The notes: generated by a model not told the origin, from the sequence alone. A DNA stretch of 40,463 nt from Candidatus Peregrinibacteria bacterium Gr01-1014_25 (GCA_007376205.1 VMFU01000010.1:1-40463), one strand, 5' to 3'. Counted from the first letter of the stretch, positions 8,345-15,322 are shown. Translations and numbers: made by a program.

Positions 8345-9613
8345 ATTCCCCCGCAAGCGACCATCGAACGGCTCCCCGCCTCCCGTGTTCGCTGCACGTG
8401 GACGGTCGCGCCGGATGAGGAGCATGCCGCGCGGGAGCAGGCCCTCGCCCAATTGGGCGCGAACATCAACATCAAAGGTTTCCGCCCGGGCAAGGCCCCG
8501 CCCTCGGCTCTGCTCGAACGCATCGATCCAGAACGCCTGCTGGAAGAAACCGTGCGCATTCTGATGCGCGCCTCTCTGCCCGCGCTCTTCACGGAGCACA
8601 AGCTCCTGCCGCTCCTTCCTCCCCGCGTCGAAGCGGTGTCCCGCAATCCCCTCACCCTCGCGGTCACCGTCGTCCAGCGCCCGCCCGTCACGTGGAAGAA
8701 GCGCCATGATCTGCGCGTGGAGAAAAAAGAAATCGCCGCCGACGCCAAGGATGTCGATCGCGTCCTCACGCAGCTGCTCCGCCCGCACGAGAAGGCGACT
8801 CCTGTGGACCGTGCGGCGCAGACGGGCGACCGCGTCACGGTCGATTTTCGCGGATTGCTCGACGACGGAACGGCCATCGAGGGCATGACGGCCTCCAACT
8901 ACGCCGTCGATCTCGGCGGCAACCGCCTGATTCCGGGCTTCGAGGAGCAGATCGTGGGGCAGCGGGCCGGCGAGGAGCGCACGGTGCGCGTGACGTTCCC
9001 CACGGAGTACCACAGCGAGCCGCTCCGGGGGAAGCCGGCGAGCTTTGCGGTGCGCCTGCACCAGGTCAGCACGATCGAGCGCCCCGAGCTCACCGATGAT
9101 TTCGCGCAGAAGCACCTGGGCGCGCCGACGGCGGCGGCCGTGCGCGAACGGATCACCGCGTCACTGCGGTCACAGGAAGAGCAGTGGGATCGTATGCGGC
9201 GCGAGGCGGAACTCCTCAAGAAGATCGCCGCAGCGATCGACGTGGAGCTGGCCGACGAACTGATCGACGACGAAGCGCGCGCGCTGATCACGGACCGCGC
9301 CGAGCACCTCAAGGAGCAGGGGGTCACGCTGGAGCAGTGGCTGCAGCAGGAGAAGAAAGACTCGAAGGCGTTCATGAAGGAGATTCGCGACGAAGCGTCC
9401 GAGCGGCTGCGCGTGCGTCTCGGCATCGAAGACCTCCTCGTCTCGCGCGCCGTCGCCGTGCCGGATGCCGACGTAGACAAGGCCCTCGAGCAGCACCTGG
9501 CCCAAGTCCCCGAGGAGCGCCGCAACGAGGCGCGGGGGGATATGCGGATGCGCATCGCGCACAACATGAAGGTCGACGCGTTGATCGAGCAGTTGCTCGC
9601 GACCGAACATTAA
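8345..9613 (+). CDS. tig: Trigger factor, apparent ATT start
   Basis: Ribosome-associated chaperone and peptidyl-prolyl isomerase for nascent chains. The N-terminal ribosome-binding domain is intact: ATIERLPASRVRCTWTV, then INIKGFRPGKAP, the ribosome-contact signature. An FKBP-type PPIase domain (about 160-245: DRVTVDFRGLLDDGT and IPGFEEQIVG) and the helical C-terminal arms follow. The first canonical start codon in frame (TTG, 8453) falls just before the GFRPGKAP signature and would delete about 36 conserved residues. Between the in-frame stop at 8228-8230 and 8453 there is no ATG, GTG or TTG; ATT at 8345 gives the expected start, IPPQATIERL. With it the protein has 422 residues, normal for the family. 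It lies 22 nt after secF and is probably translated from the same message. The stop overlaps that of rel on the other strand. Confidence 0.9.
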   Translation: MPPQATIERLPASRVRCTWTVAPDEEHAAREQALAQLGANINIKGFRPGKAPPSALLERIDPERLLEETVRILMRASLPALFTEHKLLPLLPPRVEAVSRNPLTLAVTVVQRPPVTWKKRHDLRVEKKEIAADAKDVDRVLTQLLRPHEKATPVDRAAQTGDRVTVDFRGLLDDGTAIEGMTASNYAVDLGGNRLIPGFEEQIVGQRAGEERTVRVTFPTEYHSEPLRGKPASFAVRLHQVSTIERPELTDDFAQKHLGAPTAAAVRERITASLRSQEEQWDRMRREAELLKKIAAAIDVELADELIDDEARALITDRAEHLKEQGVTLEQWLQQEKKDSKAFMKEIRDEASERLRVRLGIEDLLVSRAVAVPDADVDKALEQHLAQVPEERRNEARGDMRMRIAHNMKVDALIEQLLATEH

Positions 9614-11301
9614 CGTTCCCACTCCACCTTCACCCGCCGCTCGGGATTCACGGCGCGGATGAGTTTGCAATCGGCGCGGTGGACGCGGACGACGCCGTCG
9701 CGTGCGATGACGCCGGCGAGCGTCTTGCCCGGATGCGCCTGCGGCTTGCAGCAGAGCGCGGATTTCAGCGGGAGCGGCACGTCGACGCCCGTACCGACCG
9801 CTCGGAAACCCGAGGGCGGACGTGGCGCCGTCTTCCGGGCCGCGGATTTGCGGGGGGACGCGACGGGCGCAGCAACCGCCACTGCCGGCACCGCGCTGTG
9901 CTCCGTCAGGTAACGCTTCAGGCGGGAACGGGCCGATGCAGTCCGCAGCAACTTAAGCCAGCGGGGGGACGGATGGGGCTTGGCGGCATGCAGCACTTCC
10001 ACGACATCGCCGTTCTCCAGTTGGTAGTTGAGCGGAACGATGGAACCGTTCACACGGGCGGCGCGGTACGCCAGACCGATATCGGTATGCACCTGAAAGG
10101 CGAAATCCAGCGGCGTTGCTCCCTCCGGCAATTCGACCACGTCGCCTTTGGGCGTCAGGACGAAGATGCGATCGACGTACGCCTGCACGTGCCCGTCTTC
10201 CTCGTCCTCTTGGTCATCGGCAGCCCGCAGGAGACGGACGCGCTGCATGGCTTGCTGCGCCGTGCCGCCCTGCTTGTAGTTCCAGTGCGCGGCGACGCCG
10301 AACTCCGCCTCGTCATGCATTGCCGTCGTGCGGATCTGCACCTCCGTGAAGATGCCGGTCGGGACGCCGGGCAAACCCGTCAGCGTCGTGTGCAGGCTGC
10401 GATAGCCGTTGGGCTTGGGGAAGGCGACGTAATCCTTGAAGCGGTTCGGCACGGGGTGGCCGATGCGGTGGAGCAGCCCGAGCACGACGTAGCAATCCTC
10501 GTCGCGTTCCACGATGACGCGGAGCGCGAACAGGTCGTACACGGCCGTCAGCTGCGAAACGCTCTTACGGCTCATCTTGGTGAAGATGCTGTACGGCTGT
10601 TTTTCGCGGTACTCCACGCGCGCGATGATGCCGTTCTCCCGCAGGAAGGCTTGGAGCCGGGCCGCGGTGTCCTCCAGGAAATTGCCGTACCGATCGCGGA
10701 CGCCGCGCTGCTGCTCGGCGATACGCTGGGCATCCGTGGAGTACACGATGGGGAACGCGCGTTCTTCGAGAAGATGCTTGAGGGAATACACGCCCAGACT
10801 GGCCGCAAGCGGCGCGAATACCCGAAGCCCCAGGCGGGCGAAATACCGCGCCTCCCGCGGTGTCAGCTCTTCCAGATGTTCCAAGACGACCACGCGATCG
10901 CAGAGGAAGAGCAGCATGGCGCGGACATCCTCCGAAAGGCGCACGAGCATCTGCCGCACGTGCTCAAGGGACAGGCGGCGCGACCGCGTCGCGAACTGGT
11001 GGAGGAGATACTCCCCGCCGACGATGGCACGGACGGGGGGGCCGAAGCGATCCTCGATGTCCACCAAACTCTGCCCTTTCCCGTCGATAACGTGATGGAG
11101 CAGGCAGGCAATGACCGTGTCTTCATCCGGTTTGAGCCACAGGAGCACATCGAAGACGGCCATGCAGTGCTCGAGCAGGGGCACGCCCGTCCAGTGTCGC
11201 CGCCCTTCGTAGCTCTGCCGCGCGACCTCCAGCGCCTGTCGTACGCGTGGCCGCTGCAGGAGCGGATGCTCCGCCGCCGATGCCGTTTTCACCGTCTGCA
11301 T
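9610..11301 (-). CDS. rel: RelA/SpoT-family (p)ppGpp synthetase, degenerate HD domain
   Basis: 563 residues from the ATG at 11301, chosen because a -10-like TACCAT lies 9 nt upstream and the conserved region starts soon after. It makes (p)ppGpp, the stringent-response alarmone. The synthetase domain is intact: YDLFALRVIV (255-264), RFKDYVAFPKPNGYRSLHT (287-305, RxKD type) and EVQIRTTAMHDEAEFGVAAHW (320-340). A TGS domain (about 378-440, VLTPKGDVVELPEGATPLDF) and a C-terminal Cys segment (ALCCKP) follow. The N-terminal hydrolase region keeps His45 but HD is HH (69-70), the following ED is DG, and LADRLHN is LCDRVVV. It is therefore predicted to be synthetase-only. Divergent from rplJ. Confidence 0.9.
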   Translation of the reverse strand: MQTVKTASAAEHPLLQRPRVRQALEVARQSYEGRRHWTGVPLLEHCMAVFDVLLWLKPDEDTVIACLLHHVIDGKGQSLVDIEDRFGPPVRAIVGGEYLLHQFATRSRRLSLEHVRQMLVRLSEDVRAMLLFLCDRVVVLEHLEELTPREARYFARLGLRVFAPLAASLGVYSLKHLLEERAFPIVYSTDAQRIAEQQRGVRDRYGNFLEDTAARLQAFLRENGIIARVEYREKQPYSIFTKMSRKSVSQLTAVYDLFALRVIVERDEDCYVVLGLLHRIGHPVPNRFKDYVAFPKPNGYRSLHTTLTGLPGVPTGIFTEVQIRTTAMHDEAEFGVAAHWNYKQGGTAQQAMQRVRLLRAADDQEDEEDGHVQAYVDRIFVLTPKGDVVELPEGATPLDFAFQVHTDIGLAYRAARVNGSIVPLNYQLENGDVVEVLHAAKPHPSPRWLKLLRTASARSRLKRYLTEHSAVPAVAVAAPVASPRKSAARKTAPRPPSGFRAVGTGVDVPLPLKSALCCKPQAHPGKTLAGVIARDGVVRVHRADCKLIRAVNPERRVKVEWER

Positions 11302-11310
11302 GGACGTTCC

Positions 11311-11338
11311 ATGGTAGCACTCCGGCCGTAGCGTCGAA
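11311..11338 (-). promoter_or_regulatory. Promoter of rel
   Basis: On the minus strand TTCGAC (11338-11333), a 16-nt spacer, then TACCAT (11316-11311), 9 nt before the ATG. This again implies a leaderless or nearly leaderless message. Confidence 0.45.
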
Positions 11339-11399
11339 AGCTGCAGAAGCTTCAGAAGACTCATTCTGGTGCTTTTGAGGCTCAACAGCCCAAATCGCC

Positions 11400-11427
11400 T
11401 TGACTGCGGCGGCCGCCTGTGTAGACT
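11400..11427 (+). promoter_or_regulatory. Promoter of rplJ-rplL
   Basis: TTGACT (11400-11405), a 16-nt spacer, then TAGACT (11422-11427). The predicted transcription start near 11434 falls at the 5' stem of the L10 leader, and the two predictions support each other. Confidence 0.65.
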
Positions 11428-11429
11428 GC

Positions 11430-11490
11430 ACCTCACGACCGAAGACCGAGGGCATTAGGCCGCAGGCCGAAGGTAAGCCCCTCCGAGGTA
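11430..11490 (+). promoter_or_regulatory. Ribosomal protein L10 leader RNA
   Basis: The untranslated region has the features of the L10 leader. ACCTC (from 11430) pairs with GAGGT (from about 11484). Conserved ACCGAAGAC is followed by GAGGGC pairing with GCCCCTC, and the 3' side ends CTCCGAGGT, the characteristic strand of the kink-turn that binds L10(L12)4. An inner GGCC-GCA-GGCC hairpin sits between. In other bacteria the L10-L12 complex binds this RNA and represses its own operon; the same is inferred here. It ends about 30 nt before the rplJ GTG start. Confidence 0.75.
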
Positions 11491-11519
11491 TACAGCATCG
11501 CCCACCCGGCTCCGGCTTG

Positions 11520-12041
11520 GTGATTCGTGCCGTGAAGGCCCAAGTCGCTGACCTGAAGCAGAAGTTCGAGAAGGCGGGATCCATCGTCTTCGCCCACTAC
11601 CTTGGCCTCACCGTGGCCCAGGTCAGTGATTTGCGCCGCAAACTCAAGGAGCAGAACGCGGAGATGAAGGTCGCGAAGAAGACGCTCATCCGCCTCGCCG
11701 CCAAGGAAGCGAGCAAGCCCGAGCCGACGGAGGAACAGATGCAGGGCGACATCGCATGCATCTTCAGCTTCGGCGATCCCATCGCCGGACCGCAGGCCGC
11801 GTTCACGTTCGCAAAAGAACACAAGAAAATCTCGTTTGTCGGCGGCATTTTCGACGGCAAGCTGCTGTCGCAGCAGGACGCGACGGCCTTTGCACAGCTC
11901 CCGAGCCGCCTGCAACTGCTGGCAACGTTCATGAGCATGGTCCGCTCTCCGCTCACCACCTTCAGCTCAATGTGCTCTTCCCCGCTCCGCGGCTTCGCGC
12001 TCGCCATGAGCGAGCTGGCCAAGAAGAAGGCCGCCGCCTGA
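11520..12041 (+). CDS. rplJ: 50S ribosomal protein L10
   Basis: 173 residues from GTG at 11520 (VIRAVKAQVADLKQKF). Longer upstream readings run through the L10 leader and are rejected. L10 is the stalk base protein: its N-terminal globular domain binds 23S rRNA and its C-terminal helix carries L7/L12 dimers. Family features seen are VADLKQKFEKAGSIVFAHYLGLTVAQVSDLR in two adjoining blocks, then LKEQNAEMKVAKKTLIRLAA, a typical L10 core. The C-terminal segment ends in a short Lys/Ala-rich helix. rplL follows 55 nt downstream and shares the promoter. TTG at 11517 is an alternative start and adds one residue. Confidence 0.93.
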   Translation: MIRAVKAQVADLKQKFEKAGSIVFAHYLGLTVAQVSDLRRKLKEQNAEMKVAKKTLIRLAAKEASKPEPTEEQMQGDIACIFSFGDPIAGPQAAFTFAKEHKKISFVGGIFDGKLLSQQDATAFAQLPSRLQLLATFMSMVRSPLTTFSSMCSSPLRGFALAMSELAKKKAAA

Positions 12042-12057
12042 CTCTCCTCTTCCCTCT

Positions 12058-12085
12058 GTCCTAATCCCTAATCCCTCATCCCCTT
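12058..12085. repeat. Intergenic microrepeat between rplJ and rplL
   Basis: Tandem CCTAATCC/CTAATCCCT/CATCC units fill most of the 55-nt spacer. They share CCTAATCCCTAA with the pre-secF microrepeat. Confidence 0.75.
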
Positions 12086-12096
12086 CCCCCATCCGT

Positions 12097-12501
12097 ATGT
12101 CCGATCAAGCCACCGTCACCCTCACCAAAGAGGAGCAGGCTGTCATCGACGCTCTCGAGAAGCTCAACGTCGTGCAGCTCAATAACGTCGTGAAGTTCAT
12201 GGAGCAGGCCTACGGCATCTCCGCCGCTCCCGTCGCGGTTGCCGCGGCCGCCGGTGCAGGAGCCGCAGCCGCCGCTCCCGCCGAAGAGAAGACCGCCTAC
12301 ACCGTCGAACTGACGGATAGCGGCGCGCAGAAGATCGCCGTCATCAAGGTCGTTCGCGAGATCACCGGCCTCGCCCTGGGCGATGCCAAGGCCGCCGTCG
12401 ACGGCGCGCCCAAGGTGCTCAAGGAGAACGTGCCGAAGGAAGACGCCGAGAAGATGAAGAAGAAGCTGGAGGAAGCCGGAGCGAAGGTCGCTCTCAAGTA
12501 G
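12097..12501 (+). CDS. rplL: 50S ribosomal protein L7/L12
   Basis: 134 residues. L7/L12 forms the mobile stalk that recruits and activates translation GTPases. The N-terminal dimerisation helices (about 10-45: VIDALEKLNVVQLNNVVKFM) are followed by an Ala/Gly-rich hinge (50-65) and the C-terminal factor-binding domain with KIAVIKVVREITGLALGDAK, then KVLKENVPKEDAEKMKKKLE and EAGAKVALK. Length is normal. It is the last gene of the operon and is followed at once by a strong intrinsic terminator. Confidence 0.97.
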   Translation: MSDQATVTLTKEEQAVIDALEKLNVVQLNNVVKFMEQAYGISAAPVAVAAAAGAGAAAAAPAEEKTAYTVELTDSGAQKIAVIKVVREITGLALGDAKAAVDGAPKVLKENVPKEDAEKMKKKLEEAGAKVALK

Positions 12502-12522
12502 ATCGTTTCCGCAAGCTCGAAC

Positions 12523-12553
12523 AAAGCGGCGGGCTCACGCCCGCCGCTTTTGG
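12523..12553 (+). terminator. Intrinsic terminator of rplJ-rplL
   Basis: AAAGCGGCGGGC (12523-12534) pairs perfectly with GCCCGCCGCTTT around TCAC and is followed by a short T-run (TTTT). Confidence 0.85.
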
Positions 12554-12602
12554 TGTGAGGCGACATACGGCTTTGGGCGTATCGTCAGCATTTCATGCTA
12601 AA

Positions 12603-12630
12603 TTGACACAAATAACTAAAAATGTATAAT
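12603..12630 (+). promoter_or_regulatory. Perfect sigma70-type consensus promoter
   Basis: TTGACA (12603-12608), a 16-nt spacer, then TATAAT (12625-12630), in an AT-rich stretch that stands out from the GC-rich surroundings. The predicted start near 12637 falls exactly on a 10-bp hairpin. Confidence 0.85.
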
Positions 12631-12636
12631 AACCTT

Positions 12637-12661
12637 ACTTTCTTCCGCGTAGGAAGAAAGT
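12637..12661 (+). promoter_or_regulatory. 5'-terminal hairpin in the mRNA leader
   Basis: ACTTTCTTCC (12637-12646) pairs perfectly with GGAAGAAAGT (12652-12661) around a 5-nt loop, beginning at the predicted +1. It could stabilise the message or act as a control element. Its core resembles the ACTTTCTTTGT palindromes near the window ends. Confidence 0.5.
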
Positions 12662-12699
12662 GTTGTGGACGATCATTGACTCTATCGGAGGGCAAAATC

Positions 12700-13053
12700 A
12701 TGAAAGCATGGCAAGGCACCGTGCTGGTCATCTGTGTAGTCCTTTTGCTCGTAGCACTTGCGATTTGGGGGCTGGTTTCAATCCCACCCCTCAAAGCCCC
12801 TCGCAACATTGATGATCTGCAATTGCAGACGCCCTACGTTTGCATCGGGGAGCCGCAGAATCACAACGGCACGATGCTGTACATCGTTCGTAATGAGAAT
12901 GACAAGGATGATGTCGAGCACCTCTTTCTGCTCGCCGCGAACGAGAACCTTCCTCGAAGATTCATAGTGATACAGAGGCAAAGAGCACCTGGATTTGGGC
13001 GAACGTCTCCACGCGAGGTCATGCCCTATTCCACTCCACCACCCTCTCCATAG
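12700..13053 (+). CDS. Small membrane-anchored hypothetical protein
   Basis: 117 residues from the ATG at 12700, chosen because a strong Shine-Dalgarno GGAGGG (12687-12692) lies 7 nt upstream; the frame opens earlier but without such support. Residues 5-28 are one membrane helix (GTVLVICVVLLLVALAIWGL). The remainder is a short soluble domain (NIDDLQLQTPYVCIGEP, then NGTMLYIVRNENDKDDVEHL) and a Pro/Arg-rich tail. Composition is AT-richer than its neighbours, and it has a consensus promoter, a structured leader and its own terminator. It is an autonomous unit that may be acquired. No family recognised. Confidence 0.7.
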   Translation: MKAWQGTVLVICVVLLLVALAIWGLVSIPPLKAPRNIDDLQLQTPYVCIGEPQNHNGTMLYIVRNENDKDDVEHLFLLAANENLPRRFIVIQRQRAPGFGRTSPREVMPYSTPPPSP

Positions 13054-13073
13054 GAGACAAAACGTCCACGACC

Positions 13074-13097
13074 GGCGCCCTTCGGGGCGCCTTTTTT
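13074..13097 (+). terminator. Intrinsic terminator of the small membrane protein gene
   Basis: GGCGCCC (13074-13080) pairs with GGGCGCC (13085-13091) around a TTCG tetraloop and is followed by TTTTTT. Confidence 0.9.
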
Positions 13098-13101
13098 CAC
13101 G

Positions 13102-13129
13102 TTGACATCACGCCGAAACCGCGTACACT
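13102..13129 (+). promoter_or_regulatory. Promoter of the zinc-ribbon gene
   Basis: TTGACA (13102-13107), a 16-nt spacer, then TACACT (13124-13129). The GCGTACACTT context recurs at the rpsO promoter. It gives a leader of about 90 nt, unusually long for this window. Confidence 0.7.
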
Positions 13130-13180
13130 TGCGATCAGCAGAACCCCTTCAACCAGCCAATCGTCCTATACGAGTAACTC

Positions 13181-13216
13181 GGAGAAGGATACCTGCAATT
13201 CTTTATCTCCTTCTCC
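13181..13216 (+). promoter_or_regulatory. Leader hairpin just before the zinc-ribbon start codon
   Basis: GGAGAAGGATA (13181-13191) pairs with TATCTCCTTCTCC (13204-13216), with a small bulge. The 3' arm ends 9 nt before the ATG at 13226. The 5' arm is SD-like but too far upstream to serve. It may be a translational or protein-binding control element. Confidence 0.5.
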
Positions 13217-13225
13217 CTAATAGGT

Positions 13226-13510
13226 ATGGCTGATCAGCAGCTGACCTGCCGCGACTGCGGCGCGACATTCGCGTTCACCGATGGTGAACAGCAGTTCTAT
13301 GCGTCCAAGGGCCTTCAGGCCCCCCAGCGCTGCAAAGACTGCCGTGCGAAGCGCAAGGATGACCGGATGGCCAATCGTGAAATGCACGATGCCGTCTGTG
13401 CCTCCTGCGGCGCGCAGTGCCAGGTCCCCTTCAAGCCTCGGCCGGAGTCCGAGGGCGGCAAACCCGTCCTCTGCCGAGAGTGCTTCATGGCGAAGCGCAA
13501 CGCTGCCTAA
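13226..13510 (+). CDS. Two-knuckle zinc-ribbon protein (zf-trcl / CxxC-x17-CxxC)
   Basis: 94 residues with two Cys4 zinc sites. The first is CRDCGATFAFTDGEQQFY, then GLQAPQRCKDCR, matching the probable zinc-ribbon domain often found alone in small bacterial proteins (zf-trcl type). The second is CASCGAQCQVPFKP ending LCRECF, a CxxC-x17-CxxC type knuckle. A basic linker (AKRKDDRMANRE) joins them. Such proteins are frequent in candidate phyla and in Chloroflexi, and their role is uncertain; nucleic-acid or ribosome association is plausible. It is monocistronic with its own promoter, structured leader and terminator. Confidence 0.88.
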   Translation: MADQQLTCRDCGATFAFTDGEQQFYASKGLQAPQRCKDCRAKRKDDRMANREMHDAVCASCGAQCQVPFKPRPESEGGKPVLCRECFMAKRNAA

Positions 13511-13534
13511 CACGTAGCTTTCGGACAATGCAGA

Positions 13535-13556
13535 GGCCGCCTTCGGGCGGCCTTTT
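13535..13556 (+). terminator. Intrinsic terminator of the zinc-ribbon gene
   Basis: GGCCGCC (13535-13541) pairs with GGCGGCC (13546-13552) around a TTCG loop and is followed by TTTT. Confidence 0.85.
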
Positions 13557-14322
13557 GCGATGGGAGAAATATGGCATCCTGAAGACTCTGCGTACCCGCC
13601 TCGTCAGCATCGACCTCCTTCGCTCGTTCGCGATCATATCCATGATCGTCTACCACCTCGCCTACGACTTGGAACGGCTCCACGGCGTCCCGACACTCGC
13701 GGTCATCGGGCGGACGCCCGACCTCCTGTGGGCACGCGCGACAGCGATCATGTTCCTCCTGCTCGTCGGCGTCAGCTTCCACCTGTCGAGCGAAGGCAAG
13801 GCGGCCCCGGCGATCTGGAGGCGGCAGCTGCGACGCAGCGCCGTCGTCCTTGGCTGCGCGCTGCTCGTCTCGCTCGCAACGTATCTCTTCGATCCGGCGA
13901 CGTACGTCCGCTTCGGCATCCTGCACTGCATCGGCTTGAGCCTGCTCATCCTGCCTTTCATTCGGAACCTCGGGCCGTGGAACATCCTCCTCGGCCTCAC
14001 CGTCATCGCAGCACCCAACGTACTCACGTTACCCCCCTTACCCTCCTTACCCTCCTTACCCTCTTTCCTCACCCTCCCCTTCGGCATCCTCCCGCCGAAC
14101 TTCACCACGATCGACTACTTCCCGCTGCTCCCGTGGACCGGCGTGATCATCCTCGGCCTGGGCCTGGCGCCACTGTTCATTCGGCTATGTCACTCTATCG
14201 ACGCGCTCATCGCTCATAGCCCACAGCTCAAAGCTCTTTCCCTCCCCGGCCGTCACTCCCTCCTGCTCTACATGATCCACCAGCCGGTGCTGGTGGGGGT
14301 GCTGTGGGTGATGTTTCTCTAA
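13555..14322 (+). CDS. DUF1624 / HGSNAT-like membrane acyltransferase
   Basis: About 255 residues. The family signature is MRTRLVSIDLLRSFAI-like at the N-terminus, then MIVYHLAYDLE and FLLLVGVSFHLSS, with about seven membrane helices and a final LPGRHSLLLYMIHQPVLVGV. That pattern matches DUF1624 and the catalytic region of heparan-alpha-glucosaminide N-acetyltransferase, which acylates sugars across a membrane. The start is uncertain: no ATG or GTG lies just before the conserved region. TTG at 13555 is used but overlaps the preceding terminator; CTG or ATC near 13576-13588 are alternatives. Residues near 160-175 (LPPLPSLPSLPS) are encoded by a CTTACCCTC microrepeat and look like an insertion. 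Convergent with the dehydrogenase gene. Confidence 0.78.
   Translation: MRWEKYGILKTLRTRLVSIDLLRSFAIISMIVYHLAYDLERLHGVPTLAVIGRTPDLLWARATAIMFLLLVGVSFHLSSEGKAAPAIWRRQLRRSAVVLGCALLVSLATYLFDPATYVRFGILHCIGLSLLILPFIRNLGPWNILLGLTVIAAPNVLTLPPLPSLPSLPSFLTLPFGILPPNFTTIDYFPLLPWTGVIILGLGLAPLFIRLCHSIDALIAHSPQLKALSLPGRHSLLLYMIHQPVLVGVLWVMFL
14028..14075 (+). repeat. In-frame TTACCCTCC microrepeat in the DUF1624 gene
   Basis: Tandem degenerate TTACCCTCC units encode LPPLPSLPSLPSFLTLP between two membrane segments. The pattern is like the intergenic microrepeats, but here it keeps the frame. Confidence 0.65.
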
Positions 14323-14338
14323 GAAACCAAGGCAACCC

Positions 14339-15322
14339 TCATTTCCGTACGCCCTTCATATCGCACACCACCCGTTCGGGCTTCACGGCATGCTCGGGGG
14401 TGTCGCCGCGGCGGAACTGCTCGATGGATTGGAAGGCATCCTCATACATGTTGCGCATGCTCTCGTCGGCGTAGAACGCGATGTGTGGCGTCACGACCAC
14501 GTGTGGGTGGTCGATCAACTCTTTGTTCTCCGCAAAATTCTTCTCATGTTCGAGAACGTCGAGCAGGGCGTGGCGGATTTTGCCGCTCTTGAGCGCGGAT
14601 AGCAGCGCCGCCGAGTCGATCAGCTCGCCGCGCGCGGTATTCACGAGGATCACCCCGTCCTTCATCTGCCCGATGGCCCGCGCGTCGATCATGTGCGCGG
14701 TTTCCGGCAGCGCCGGTGCGTGCAGCGTGATGATATCGCTCTGCGCGAGCATTTCATCCAGTTCGACGTACCGCACGCCGAGCAGGTCCGTCAGCTCCAG
14801 CGTCCTGCACGTGTCGACGGCGAGGATATGCATGCCGAATCCGTGGGCGATCTGCGCGACGCGGCGGCCGATCTTCCCCGTCCCCACGATGCCGAGCGTC
14901 TTGCCCCGCAGGCACATGCCGCGCAGCCCGTGGTAATCGAACTCCCCGCCCCGGACGCGCGCGCCGCCCTCGGGGATGTGCCGCAGCGTGCTCAAGAGCA
15001 GGGCGAACACGTGCTCGGCGATGACATGCGACCCGTAGTCGGGAACGTTGCAGATCGTGATACCACGCTCGTCGCAGGCCTCCTTGTCGATGTGGTTGTA
15101 ACCGACAGACCGCGTGCAGATGAGCTTCAGGAGCGGCAGTTTCTCCAGCACGGCGCGGGTGAAGCGCGTGTAGATGAAGCACGAGACAACCTCGGCATCC
15201 TTGCAGGCTCGGGCGAGCGCATCATCTGCCAACACCCCCTCTTGCATCGCTGAATCGGGGTAGCGGCCCTGCACGAGGGCGCGGTCATCGGGGTCGACTT
15301 CGAGGAAAATAAGGGAGGACAT
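14339..15322 (-). CDS. D-2-hydroxyacid dehydrogenase (D-lactate dehydrogenase-like)
   Basis: 327 residues. NAD-dependent reduction of a 2-keto acid, pyruvate to D-lactate being most likely. The Rossmann motif GTGKIGRRVAQIAHGFGM is near 146-163. The catalytic triad is visible: Arg in NTARGELIDS, Glu in DVLEHEKNF and His in TPHIAFYADES. The CTRSVGYNHID block and the AFYADES context resemble the D-LDH subgroup rather than phosphoglycerate dehydrogenase. Such an enzyme would regenerate NAD in a fermentative cell. ATG at 15322 is preceded by TACAAT only 6 nt away, within a promoter shared divergently with the LCP gene. Its 3' end faces the DUF1624 gene 16 nt away. Confidence 0.93.
   Translation of the reverse strand: MSSLIFLEVDPDDRALVQGRYPDSAMQEGVLADDALARACKDAEVVSCFIYTRFTRAVLEKLPLLKLICTRSVGYNHIDKEACDERGITICNVPDYGSHVIAEHVFALLLSTLRHIPEGGARVRGGEFDYHGLRGMCLRGKTLGIVGTGKIGRRVAQIAHGFGMHILAVDTCRTLELTDLLGVRYVELDEMLAQSDIITLHAPALPETAHMIDARAIGQMKDGVILVNTARGELIDSAALLSALKSGKIRHALLDVLEHEKNFAENKELIDHPHVVVTPHIAFYADESMRNMYEDAFQSIEQFRRGDTPEHAVKPERVVCDMKGVRK

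Noticed and set aside
9184-11331. Plus-strand open frame opposite rel
   Set aside because: Shadow of a gene with clear synthetase and TGS motifs on the minus strand.
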